Source: JBBTQJ01 sp038065755 | GTDB taxonomy: Bacteria; Patescibacteriota; Minisyncoccia; Minisyncoccales; Staskawiczbacteraceae | Assembly: GCA_038065755.1 (NCBI GenBank) | Contig: JBBTQJ010000017.1 | Coordinates: 1-10,834 of the forward strand | Direction: 5' to 3' | DNA: 10,834 nucleotides | In this document: positions 1 to 6,167 of the stretch, piece after piece | Layout: each line of letters starts with the position of its first letter | Position numbering within the stretch: the first letter of the stretch is position 1 | Translations under genes and position numbers: made by a program | Notes under the pieces: generated by a model | Seen by the model: only the letters and a program-made list of their open reading frames with translations | What the model was told of the DNA's origin: nothing | The model's database searches: none

Positions 1-2
1 CT

Positions 3-497
3 AATGATGAGATGCAAATACTGATAGCAAAGATTATTGCAGGGGAATATAATAATCCAGGGACTTATTCTATGAGCACATTGCAAGTTTTAAAATCTAT
101 AGATGGTAAATTGTTAAATAATTTTACGAAGATTTTAGGAGTTTCTCTTATTAGAACGGGCATATTTAAAGATATTTTTTCTAGCGTAAAAGACATGGAG
201 CAATTAGATGCCTCTTATACCTCGTTCCTAGATTTGCAAAATATCGGATTAATTTGTTCTAATGAATCAAGTATACGATCCGAAGAGGATGTCTTTGATG
301 TTTATATAGACAAATTGGTATATTTTACCGCAAAGGATAAGGCAAATAAAGAAATAGTAGTGCCAGATTTTTACTCTTTAACCAGAGCTGGTAAAGAAAT
401 TGCGCAACACCTTAACCCCAAGGAAAACTCAAATTTCATTGATTGGTTAAGAAATAAATACGAAAATCGTAATTTTAATATAGAAGTAAAGAAATAA
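3..497 (+). CDS. DUF2806-like protein, C-terminal part (5' truncated by window)
   Basis: The reading frame is open from the window edge (codons Asn-Asp-Glu precede the first Met at 12), so this is probably the 3' end of a longer gene. The block AKIIAGEYNNPGTYSMSTL near the start, followed by a predicted helical stretch and ending in a 'LTRAGKEIA' segment, resembles the C-terminal half of DUF2806 proteins, which carry a similar 'AK-x-LAGE-x-x-PG-S/T-x-S-x-x-TL' segment. That match is from memory of the family, not a search. DUF2806 has no settled biochemical role and is often found in accessory or phage-linked loci. No membrane segment or signal peptide is visible. Two small ORFs follow on the same strand, so the three may be co-transcribed up to the terminator at 948-975. 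Confidence 0.6.
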   Translation, partial: NDEMQILIAKIIAGEYNNPGTYSMSTLQVLKSIDGKLLNNFTKILGVSLIRTGIFKDIFSSVKDMEQLDASYTSFLDLQNIGLICSNESSIRSEEDVFDVYIDKLVYFTAKDKANKEIVVPDFYSLTRAGKEIAQHLNPKENSNFIDWLRNKYENRNFNIEVKK

Positions 498-513
498 TTT
501 TGTTTTCGAGGAG

Positions 514-681
514 ATGTATGGTGTTAATAATAGATACAGACCTGACGAGCAAAGTCATAGCGGTATAATAGGTAATGTAGTGACTGTTGGTTTTCGAAGA
601 ATAGAAATTCCTGGTCTAAGCTGTGGCGAGAAACATTCTCACTTAAGTGGTCAAAGAGATAATTTGGTCTTTGAAATTTAA
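514..681 (+). CDS. Possible small protein, 55 aa, unknown
   Basis: An open frame of 55 codons runs from ATG at 514 to TAA at 679-681, filling most of the gap between the DUF2806-like gene and the cysteine-rich gene. A GAGGAG ribosome binding motif lies at 508-513, but it touches the ATG directly, which is unusually close for initiation. A second ATG at 518 has a better 4-base spacing but opens a frame of only 16 codons. The product (starts MYGVNNRYRPDEQ) is polar, with one cysteine and two histidines in a CGEKHSH segment. I recognise no family. It may be a real small gene, or a degraded one whose start has shifted. Confidence 0.35.
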   Translation: MYGVNNRYRPDEQSHSGIIGNVVTVGFRRIEIPGLSCGEKHSHLSGQRDNLVFEI

Positions 682-700
682 CAACAACTGAAAACAGAAA

Positions 701-705
701 AGGAG
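701..705 (+). promoter_or_regulatory. Ribosome binding site of the 72-aa four-Cys gene
   Basis: AGGAG lies 7 bases upstream of the ATG at 713. It fixes the start and is notable because the large conserved genes in this window have no such site. Confidence 0.75.
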
Positions 706-712
706 AGAAGGT

Positions 713-931
713 ATGGGGTTTACGAGCAGAAAACCTGATTCAAACGATCCGCCAAAAAAACCATCAAATCCGTGGGGAAACCAAAATCCAGAGCTTGATG
801 ATGTGGCTATTTTGCTTAATAATTTAGGAAAACGTTGTTGCGTTTGCAAAAGGGTAGCGCTTAATCGCTACATTAAACCTATATATGAAAATCCGTATTG
901 CCCGGATTGTTATTTTCCAAATTACGAATAA
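713..931 (+). CDS. Small four-cysteine (zinc-ribbon-like) protein, 72 aa
   Basis: The protein has a proline- and asparagine-rich, probably disordered N-terminus (residues 1-30) and a C-terminal module with paired cysteines, Cys42-x2-Cys45 (in RCCVCKR) and Cys63-x2-Cys66 (in YCPDCYF). This arrangement suits one structural zinc ion; zinc binding is inferred. No enzyme motif is visible and I do not recognise the family. Such small zinc ribbons often contact nucleic acid or proteins, but nothing here proves that. The gene is well supported: a good AGGAG site 7 bases before the start, and an intrinsic terminator beginning 16 bases after the stop. It is the last gene of the unit that begins with the DUF2806-like gene. 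Confidence 0.7.
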   Translation: MGFTSRKPDSNDPPKKPSNPWGNQNPELDDVAILLNNLGKRCCVCKRVALNRYIKPIYENPYCPDCYFPNYE

Positions 932-947
932 CGGGCTTAATATAAAA

Positions 948-975
948 GCAGAGATCGCGTCTCTGCATTTTTTTT
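948..975 (+). terminator. Intrinsic terminator after the four-Cys gene
   Basis: A perfect 7-bp stem GCAGAGA/TCTCTGC (948-954 and 960-966) with loop TCGCG is followed by A and eight T residues (968-975). It ends the left-hand plus-strand unit and separates it from the nuclease gene at 1020. Confidence 0.9.
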
Positions 976-1019
976 GGTGGTAATTGCTATTTTTTGAAAA
1001 ATAAAATAGAATTATTTAT

Positions 1020-1709
1020 ATGTTGAAAGAACTTATTGATAAATTTTATATAGAAAATCAAAAAAATAAAGACCAGGCAAAGTTTTATATCACAGACGCC
1101 GGCAAATGCCCGCGCGCCGTTTTTTTTAAATTTAAAAATGCTCCCAGAGAATCATTACCAGCTAGAATACTGAGGATTTTTGAACATGGAGAGCATATGC
1201 ACCGGAATATCTTTAATATTTTATATAGGTTGAGAATAGGCGTTACCACAGAAATACCCATCCCGGCCCAAGAGATAATTTCTGGCAGGGCAGACGCCAT
1301 TTTATGCATTGATAACGAAAATTATGTTTTAGATATTAAAAGCATAAACAGCATGATTTTTAGAAATTTGCTCCAGCCCAAAGAAGAAAATGTTTGTCAA
1401 ATTCAGCTTTATATGCATTATTTTAATATTAAAAAGGGTTTATTGCTTTACATTGATAAAGACCAGCAAAACATCAAGGAATTTTTAGTCAGCTATGACG
1501 AAAATCTTGTAAAAGGCCTTTTGGACGGATTTTATGATTTAAAATCAAAAATAGAGGCAGATAACATTCCCGTCCGCCTTCAAGATTATCCAAAAAACTG
1601 GCAGTGCGGTTATTGCCAGTTTAAAGACATTTGTAAAATAGCAAACGGCCAAGCGCTTAACTGGAAAGATTTTAAAAAGAAAATAGAATCCCAGCCGCAA
1701 ATGTTGTAA
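1020..1709 (+). CDS. Cas4/RecB-like PD-(D/E)XK nuclease with Fe-S cysteines
   Basis: A 229-residue nuclease of the RecB/Cas4 class. Visible motifs: Cys30 in GKCPRA; His56 in EHGEHMH; Asp92 in GRAD; the catalytic Asp105-Ile-Lys107 in LDIKS; a Gln127-x3-Tyr131 motif in QIQLYM; and a C-terminal triad Cys196-x2-Cys199-x5-Cys205. One N-terminal plus three C-terminal cysteines is the layout that holds a 4Fe-4S cluster in Cas4 and AddB. The family cuts or resects DNA ends with divalent metal ions; the exact substrate here cannot be read from sequence. No CRISPR array or cas1/cas2 lies in the window, so a general DNA repair or processing role is at least as likely as adaptation. The start lacks a Shine-Dalgarno site, as with the other core genes here. 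The gene converges on the minus-strand unit with only 8 bases between the stop codons. Confidence 0.85.
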   Translation: MLKELIDKFYIENQKNKDQAKFYITDAGKCPRAVFFKFKNAPRESLPARILRIFEHGEHMHRNIFNILYRLRIGVTTEIPIPAQEIISGRADAILCIDNENYVLDIKSINSMIFRNLLQPKEENVCQIQLYMHYFNIKKGLLLYIDKDQQNIKEFLVSYDENLVKGLLDGFYDLKSKIEADNIPVRLQDYPKNWQCGYCQFKDICKIANGQALNWKDFKKKIESQPQML

Positions 1710-1721
1710 AAATTATTTTAC
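1706..1721. other. Short AT hairpin across both convergent stop codons
   Basis: GTAAAA/TTTTAC (1706-1711 and 1716-1721) with a 4-base ATTA loop spans the TAA of the nuclease gene and the TAA of the PEGA gene on the other strand. The stem is weak and has no proper T tract, so any role as a bidirectional end signal is only suggestive. Confidence 0.3.
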
Positions 1722-2809
1722 GGGGCGATTTTTTCCGATATTAGAATTTTATCGCCAAAAAGGGCATATAATTTTTTTTCTTGCTGGTTAAAGTATATTT
1801 CCGGGTTTTGGCCAGAAAAGGCCGATATTTCTGGCAGGGTAATTATATTTAAATTGTTTTTATTGTCAATTTCGGAAATTTTTATTCTATCTGAAATTGT
1901 AAAAATAATATAATCGTTGTTAAGCCAGACACACTGGCCGATTTTTTCCGAAAATCTGTTCAAGAATATTTTTTCTGGGTTTTCAGATTCTTGAAGCTTC
2001 CAGATGTAAGAAAACAATATTTCGTAATCATTGTAAAAAACAACCTTCTGGCCGTTGGGAGAAATTTCAATTTTTTTAACCGGATCATAAAAACTTAAAA
2101 ACTCTTTTGTTTTTTGAGACAGCAATAAAGCATGGTTGTTTTCAAAAAGAAAAATATTTTGAAAAACAGTTTCTATTTTATAGGAGCTGTTTTTATTAAT
2201 TTTTAAAGGAGAAGAACTTATCTTTTCTGATTTTTCTCCGGATATGTCAGAGCTGTAAACAAATCCATCTAATCCCAACCAGATTATGCTGTTTTCAGCC
2301 ACCCTGAAAGCGGCAAGGTTTTTTAAAACCAAAGAAGGTTTTTCTAAAAGATTATTTTTATAAAGACCTCCGTCTTTTATAAAAAACAAATTATTATCGT
2401 CTTGTTTTTTAAAAGGAGAATTTTCTTCGTTTTTTAAAATTTCAAAAGTAATATTTTCTTTAAACAATATGATGTGCTCTAACTTTACGACTTCTTTTTC
2501 TTTTATATCTAATATTTTTTGATAAGGAAAATACCCCTCTTTTTTGATCAAAACATTATGCTGTTTTGGCAGAAGGTTTTGTATAAATATAGAGTCAGAA
2601 AATATTTTGGTTTTTCCGCTATTTTTTGAGTCTACAAAAAATTCGGCCGGCTGGGGCCAAACCTTAAGGTATATTCCGCCGGTAGCTGTAATTTTTTTCT
2701 GTTCAAAATCAATTCTGTATCCCAAAGAATAAAGCACAATAGAGGAGGTAATAACAAGAAAAAACAGCGCGCAAACAAACAATATTATTAAACGATTTTT
2801 TTTAGTCAT
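1718..2809 (-). CDS. Membrane-anchored PEGA-domain protein with beta-propeller-like C-terminus
   Basis: A 363-residue protein with a short basic N-terminus (MTKKNR), one hydrophobic segment at about residues 7-29 (signal anchor), then a PEGA domain at about residues 45-115: GGIYLKVWPQPAEFFVD, a Gly-Lys turn, and KKEGYFPYQKIL. PEGA domains are small beta-sandwich modules found outside the membrane and in surface proteins. The rest is beta-rich, with repeated blade-like pieces such as ISPNGQKVVFYND that resemble TolB/PD40 propeller repeats. No catalytic residues are seen. A role in cell-surface binding or envelope structure is an inference. The start codon overlaps the stop of the upstream gene in ATGA, so translation is probably coupled. 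No Shine-Dalgarno site is apparent. Confidence 0.75.
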   Translation of the reverse strand: MTKKNRLIILFVCALFFLVITSSIVLYSLGYRIDFEQKKITATGGIYLKVWPQPAEFFVDSKNSGKTKIFSDSIFIQNLLPKQHNVLIKKEGYFPYQKILDIKEKEVVKLEHIILFKENITFEILKNEENSPFKKQDDNNLFFIKDGGLYKNNLLEKPSLVLKNLAAFRVAENSIIWLGLDGFVYSSDISGEKSEKISSSPLKINKNSSYKIETVFQNIFLFENNHALLLSQKTKEFLSFYDPVKKIEISPNGQKVVFYNDYEILFSYIWKLQESENPEKIFLNRFSEKIGQCVWLNNDYIIFTISDRIKISEIDNKNNLNIITLPEISAFSGQNPEIYFNQQEKKLYALFGDKILISEKIAP

Positions 2810-3513
2810 CTAATTTTTGATTTTAATAAATTTGTCAAATATTTTTTAAATTCAAGCTGTTCTTTTATTGGATTAAATGTTTCAAGAGCAATGATTTTGC
2901 CGAATAAAAAATTTGGCAAGGTTTTTAAATAGTCAAAATCTTTTAAATTGTAAATTGTGTGCATATCGCAGTTTGTTTTTGGATTGTAGCCGTTTAAATG
3001 GTTGCAGTCAAAATATTTTCTCCAATTGGCGGAATTTTTTTTATTAAAGACATATTCAAAATCTTTGCTTAATTTTTCCATGCCAACCTTAAAGTGTGCC
3101 AAATCAACGCAAAAGCCCCCGATTTTTTCAACATTAATTTTTTTTGAAACAAAATTATCGGTGTTCATTTCCAAAGACAGGTTTTTATAAAATTTTTTCC
3201 ATTTTAAAATATCGTTTTGCTGAAAATTTATTTCGTGAACGGTAAAGTATTTTGTCTTAAAATTATTTTTTAAAAATTTTAACTCGTCAACTGCCATATC
3301 GTGGCGGATATGAACCAGTGGAATACTTTTAATTTTTGAAGAGAGGAGAGCAGTATATATTTTTTCTCTTTCTGGCTTTTTAAAAAGTTCTAAAAACAAA
3401 GCAACCTCTTTTAGTTTGAGTTTGTTTATTTCTTTTAATTTGTCTTGCCACTCCTGCTCCTTGGAGCCGGTGATTGAAACCAGTATTTTTTTTGATAAAT
3501 TTATTTTATCCAT
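2806..3513 (-). CDS. TIM-barrel-like protein (sugar isomerase/AP endonuclease-2 fold), putative
   Basis: A 235-residue soluble protein with alternating beta strands and helices. Polar residues sit at the ends of predicted strands, as in the xylose-isomerase-like/AP endonuclease family 2 barrel: His68 and His71 in VHIRHD, His93-Glu94 in TVHE, Glu115 in LSLEMN, Asp137 and His140 in CVDLAHF, His172 in CNHLNG, Asp183 and His185 in CDMHT, and Glu211 in IALETF. Such His/Glu/Asp sets often bind metal ions in this fold. The assignment is by pattern, not by search, and substrate and reaction are unknown. It overlaps the PEGA gene by 4 bases (stop and start share ATGA), so the two form an operon. Its start has no Shine-Dalgarno site. 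A minus-strand intrinsic terminator lies 38 bases upstream, which could be an attenuator. Confidence 0.55.
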   Translation of the reverse strand: MDKINLSKKILVSITGSKEQEWQDKLKEINKLKLKEVALFLELFKKPEREKIYTALLSSKIKSIPLVHIRHDMAVDELKFLKNNFKTKYFTVHEINFQQNDILKWKKFYKNLSLEMNTDNFVSKKINVEKIGGFCVDLAHFKVGMEKLSKDFEYVFNKKNSANWRKYFDCNHLNGYNPKTNCDMHTIYNLKDFDYLKTLPNFLFGKIIALETFNPIKEQLEFKKYLTNLLKSKIR

Positions 3514-3550
3514 AATTAATGTTTTTTAAATATACAACAAAAAACGCAAT

Positions 3551-3581
3551 AAAAAAAGCCCCTCGTTATGAAACGAAGAGC
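3551..3581 (-). terminator. Minus-strand intrinsic terminator upstream of the TIM-barrel gene
   Basis: Read on the minus strand, GCTCTTCGTT pairs with AACGAGGGGC (ten pairs, two of them G-U) around a TCAT loop, followed by seven T residues. It faces towards the minus-strand genes, so it must end or attenuate a transcript that starts between about 3583 and 3740. No convincing long CDS lies there, so it is either the end of a small RNA or an attenuator in the leader of the 3513-1718 operon. Confidence 0.75.
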
Positions 3582-3582
3582 C

Positions 3583-3690
3583 TATGATGCTTCGGCGTTT
3601 ATCGTATCGTAGCGTGAAAGACGCTACGCCGAACGAAGTCGTCTTTCAGTAACTTCCCAGCGGGAAATCAATTCTTCCATTTTGTTTTTG
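3583..3690 (-). other. Candidate structured RNA or attenuator leader (minus strand)
   Basis: This G+C-richer stretch carries several hairpins ahead of the minus-strand terminator. One is a perfect 8-bp stem CGTAGCGT/ACGCTACG (3608-3615 and 3621-3628), flanked by an outer TTCGG/CCGAA pairing (3591-3595 and 3629-3633). A second, mutually exclusive pairing is 9 bp, TGAAAGACG/CGTCTTTCA (3615-3623 and 3640-3648). A third is TTCCC/GGGAA (3654-3658 and 3662-3666). On the minus strand an 18-codon ORF, MEELISRWEVTERRLRSA, ends with its TAG inside the 8-bp stem and has four arginine codons, three of them near its end. The layout resembles a leader-peptide attenuator, but no ribosome binding site precedes the ORF and no known RNA family was recognised. 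Confidence 0.3.
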
Positions 3691-3695
3691 GGGCA

Positions 3696-3724
3696 TTGAC
3701 GGGATAAAAAAATTGAGATAATAT
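3696..3724 (+). promoter_or_regulatory. Sigma-70-type promoter of murA
   Basis: TTGACG (3696-3701), a 17-bp spacer and TAATAT (3719-3724) form a near-consensus promoter. Transcription would begin near 3731, giving a leader of only about 17 bases before the murA ATG. The palindromic TAATATTA around the -10 could also serve a divergent promoter, though no good minus-strand -35 was found. Confidence 0.7.
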
Positions 3725-3747
3725 TAAACATATTTAAGTTTTAAATT

Positions 3748-5025
3748 ATGGCAGAAAAATTTATTATTAACGGCGGAAAAAAACTTGCGGGAGAAGTGGA
3801 AATAATGGGCTCAAAAAATGCGGCTTTGCCGATTTTGGTTGCAACTGTTTTAACCAAAAAAGACTGCGTGATAGACAACCTGCCCCTAATTGAAGACATC
3901 AACAGAATGCTGGAAATTTTAGAAGGAATGGGGGCCAAAATAGAATGGCAAGGAGAAAGAAAAGTAAAGATAAATTGCCAAAATATTAATCCCGAAAAAC
4001 TTCCTCAAAAAATCATAAGCAATTTTCGCGGGTCTGTTTTGGTTTTGGGGCCCTTGCTGGCAAGGTTTGGAAAATTAAAAATGCTTTCTCCGGGCGGATG
4101 CATAATCGGGGCAAGGCCATTAGACACTCATTTTGACGCTTTCTTACAATTGGGTTTTGAAAATTACTCTAAGGGAAGTTATTATTATTTTAAAAAAATA
4201 AGAGAAAAAGACAAAGAAAAAAACAGGGAAGTGGCGCTTTCTGAATTTTCTGTTACAGCCACAGAAAATGTTTTGCTATTTTCGTCTTTTTTTCAAGAAA
4301 AAACAATTTTAAAAATAGCCGACTTAGATTACCAGGTGCAGGAATTGATAAAAGTTTTAAAAAAAATGGGGGCCAAAATAAAAACAGCAGGGCCTCATTC
4401 TTTTGAAGTTAAGGGAAAAAAAGAGCTTTCGGGATTTAGCCATAAATTGATATCAGACCCAATTGAAGCAGGAACTTTTATTGTTGCCAGCCTAATAACC
4501 AAAGGAGATGTTTTAATAAAAAACGCAGGCATAGAACACCTGACTCTTTTCTTAAAAAAATTAAAAAGCTGCGGAGCTAATTTTGAAATAAAAAACAAAA
4601 ATACCATCAGGGTTATGCCCTCGGCCAAGATAGTGATAGACAGAATTCAAAGTTTGCCGTATCCAGGAATTCATACAGACCTGCAGCCGGAGCTTGGAGT
4701 TTTGGCAACTCAAACAAGAGGGGGAACTTTAATACACGATCCTTTATATGAAGGCAGGTTGAAATATCTTGAAGAATTGAATAAAATGGGAGCAGAGATA
4801 ATTTTTTGCGATCCGCACCGGGCAATTGTAAACGGGCCGACCCTTTTGTACGGCATTGAAATTCCCAGTTTAGATTTAAGGTCTGGAGCCGCTCTAATAT
4901 TGGCCGGACTAGTTGCCAGGGGAACAACAACAATAAACAATATTTACCAAATAGACAGAGGATACGAAAAAATAGAAGAAAGATTGCAGAAATTAGGAGC
5001 AGACATTAAAAGAATTAAAAGTTAA
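3748..5025 (+). CDS. murA: UDP-N-acetylglucosamine 1-carboxyvinyltransferase MurA
   Basis: Catalyses the first committed step of peptidoglycan synthesis in the cytoplasm: transfer of enolpyruvate from phosphoenolpyruvate to UDP-N-acetylglucosamine. The 425-residue length is normal for the family. Visible landmarks are Lys23-Asn24 in GSKNAALP; Arg94 in NFRGSV; the active-site loop SPGGCIIGARP with catalytic Cys118 and Arg123; Asp311 in HTDLQPE; Arg337 in GRLKYLEELNKMGA; and Arg378 and Arg404 in the C-terminal DLRSGAAL and IDRGYEKIE segments. The loop keeps cysteine rather than the aspartate found in fosfomycin-insensitive forms, so the enzyme should be fosfomycin-sensitive if the drug enters (inference). 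The start has no Shine-Dalgarno site. A promoter lies just upstream and mreB follows after a palindromic repeat. Confidence 0.97.
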   Translation: MAEKFIINGGKKLAGEVEIMGSKNAALPILVATVLTKKDCVIDNLPLIEDINRMLEILEGMGAKIEWQGERKVKINCQNINPEKLPQKIISNFRGSVLVLGPLLARFGKLKMLSPGGCIIGARPLDTHFDAFLQLGFENYSKGSYYYFKKIREKDKEKNREVALSEFSVTATENVLLFSSFFQEKTILKIADLDYQVQELIKVLKKMGAKIKTAGPHSFEVKGKKELSGFSHKLISDPIEAGTFIVASLITKGDVLIKNAGIEHLTLFLKKLKSCGANFEIKNKNTIRVMPSAKIVIDRIQSLPYPGIHTDLQPELGVLATQTRGGTLIHDPLYEGRLKYLEELNKMGAEIIFCDPHRAIVNGPTLLYGIEIPSLDLRSGAALILAGLVARGTTTINNIYQIDRGYEKIEERLQKLGADIKRIKS

Positions 5026-5145
5026 AAGTCAAAAATTTAAAGTAAAGTTAAAAGTTAAAAGTATCAATATTTTTTGCTTTAATTTCGTCGTTATATTTTA
5101 AAACTTTATATTATATTTTTAACTTTTAACTTTAGACTTTTAACT
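5014..5145. repeat. Palindromic heptamer repeat element, copy 1
   Basis: The murA-mreB gap is almost wholly a large imperfect inverted repeat built from 7-base units of the AAAAGTT type. The right arm 5117-5144 pairs perfectly with two left blocks: TAAAGTTAAAAGTTAAAA at 5043-5060 (18 bp) and GTTAAAAGTC at 5021-5030 (10 bp), with a 12-base bulge at 5031-5042. The central loop is AT-rich. The right arm ends 8 bases before the mreB ATG, and the left arm overlaps the last murA codons. Confidence 0.85.
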
Positions 5146-5152
5146 TATTTAT

Positions 5153-6160
5153 ATGTTTTCCACAAAAATTGCCATTGACCTTGGAACATGCAATTCTTTA
5201 GTTTATGTTTTAGGTAAAGGAATTGTTTTATATGAGCCGTCGGTGGTGGCCGTATCTTTGACAGATAATAAAATTTTAGCAGTGGGAGAGGGGGCTAAAG
5301 AAATGATTGGCAGGACCCCTGCCGACATTAAAGTTTACAGGCCGTTAAAAGACGGAGTGATTGCCGATTATAAAGTAACGCAGGCAATGCTTCGTTATTT
5401 TATTGATAAAACAACAAGCAGGTTTAAATTTTTTAAGCCGGAATTAGTGATCTCGGTTCCAGCCGGCATTACTAGCACAGAAAGAAGGGCTGTCATAGAG
5501 GCGGCTTTGTCGGCTGGCGCCAAACAGGCGTTTGTGGCCAAAGAGCCAATTTTGGCCGCTATTGGGGCAGGTATTCCTATAAACTCGTGTTCGGGGCATA
5601 TGATTATTGATATTGGCGGAGGAACTTCCGAGGTGGCTGTAATTTCTCTTGGCGGAATAGTCACTTCGCATTCTATAAGAACAGCGGGAGATAAAATGGA
5701 CTTTGCCATAACTGATTATATAAAAAAGAAATATAATTTGGCGATAGGAACGCAGTCGGCCGAAGAAATAAAAATTAAAGCGGGCACCGCTTTATTACAG
5801 AAAGAATTAAAATATCTGGAAATACAGGGCAGAGATTTAATTTTAGGATTGCCCCGAAACATTAAAATATCAAACAACGAAGTTTGCGAAGCTATCTCCG
5901 ATGTGTTGGCCGAAATTATCCAGGTTGCAAAACAGGTTTTAAGCGAAACTCCTCCGGAACTTTCAGCAGACATAATGAACAAGGGCATTATAATGGCCGG
6001 CGGAGGATCTTTGCTTCCAAAAATCAACGAATTGGTGGCTCAGAGCACGGGCGTTCCTTGTTTTGTGGCAGAAGAGCCTTTATTCTGCGTAGTCAAAGGA
6101 ACCGGCATAGTTTTAGAGCATTTAGACGAATACAAAAAAGTAGTAATGAGCAAAAAATAA
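5153..6160 (+). CDS. mreB: Rod shape-determining protein MreB
   Basis: An actin-like ATPase that polymerises under the membrane and guides lateral cell-wall synthesis. The 335-residue length is typical. The ATPase motifs are all visible: phosphate-1 loop DLGTCNS (residues 9-15), SVPAGITSTERRAV at about 101-114, phosphate-2 loop DIGGGTSEVAV (about 153-163), and the adenosine motif IIMAGGGSLLPKI (about 279-291). The usual Thr-Ala-Asn of phosphate-1 is Thr-Cys-Asn here, a mild variant. It sits between murA and holB; holB starts 7 bases after its stop, so those two are surely co-transcribed. No Shine-Dalgarno site is present; the right arm of the palindromic element ends 8 bases before the ATG. 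Confidence 0.97.
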   Translation: MFSTKIAIDLGTCNSLVYVLGKGIVLYEPSVVAVSLTDNKILAVGEGAKEMIGRTPADIKVYRPLKDGVIADYKVTQAMLRYFIDKTTSRFKFFKPELVISVPAGITSTERRAVIEAALSAGAKQAFVAKEPILAAIGAGIPINSCSGHMIIDIGGGTSEVAVISLGGIVTSHSIRTAGDKMDFAITDYIKKKYNLAIGTQSAEEIKIKAGTALLQKELKYLEIQGRDLILGLPRNIKISNNEVCEAISDVLAEIIQVAKQVLSETPPELSADIMNKGIIMAGGGSLLPKINELVAQSTGVPCFVAEEPLFCVVKGTGIVLEHLDEYKKVVMSKK

Positions 6161-6167
6161 TTTATTT

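Noticed and set aside
974..1007. Promoter for the nuclease gene (TTGGTG with TAAAAT)
   Set aside because: The spacing of about 22 bp is too long and the -35 is poor.
1020..1709. Calling the nuclease gene cas4 and proposing a CRISPR locus
   Set aside because: No direct repeats with spacers and no other cas gene are visible in the window; the residues only support the broader Cas4/RecB-like class.
3583..3690. Possible tRNA, SRP RNA or other known RNA in the hairpin-rich gap
   Set aside because: No T-loop, CCA end, SRP tetraloop domain or other signature could be found on either strand.
3540..3700. Longer minus-strand coding frame before the terminator (for example a 16-codon ORF reading MPQKQNGRIDFPLGSY, then an open frame after its stop)
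   Set aside because: The frame is broken by a stop, has no ribosome binding site, and the later part runs through the terminator hairpin, so it is more likely non-coding.
4395..4940. Open minus-strand frames of 76-106 codons opposite murA (and similar ones opposite mreB, frr and rseP)
   Set aside because: They lie antisense to strongly conserved genes, have no ribosome binding sites and resemble no family; they are shadows of the real coding frame.
5061..5116. Promoter for mreB inside the AT-rich loop of the palindromic element
   Set aside because: Several TATATT-like boxes are present, but none has a credible -35 at 16-18 bp; in such AT-rich sequence they are expected by chance.
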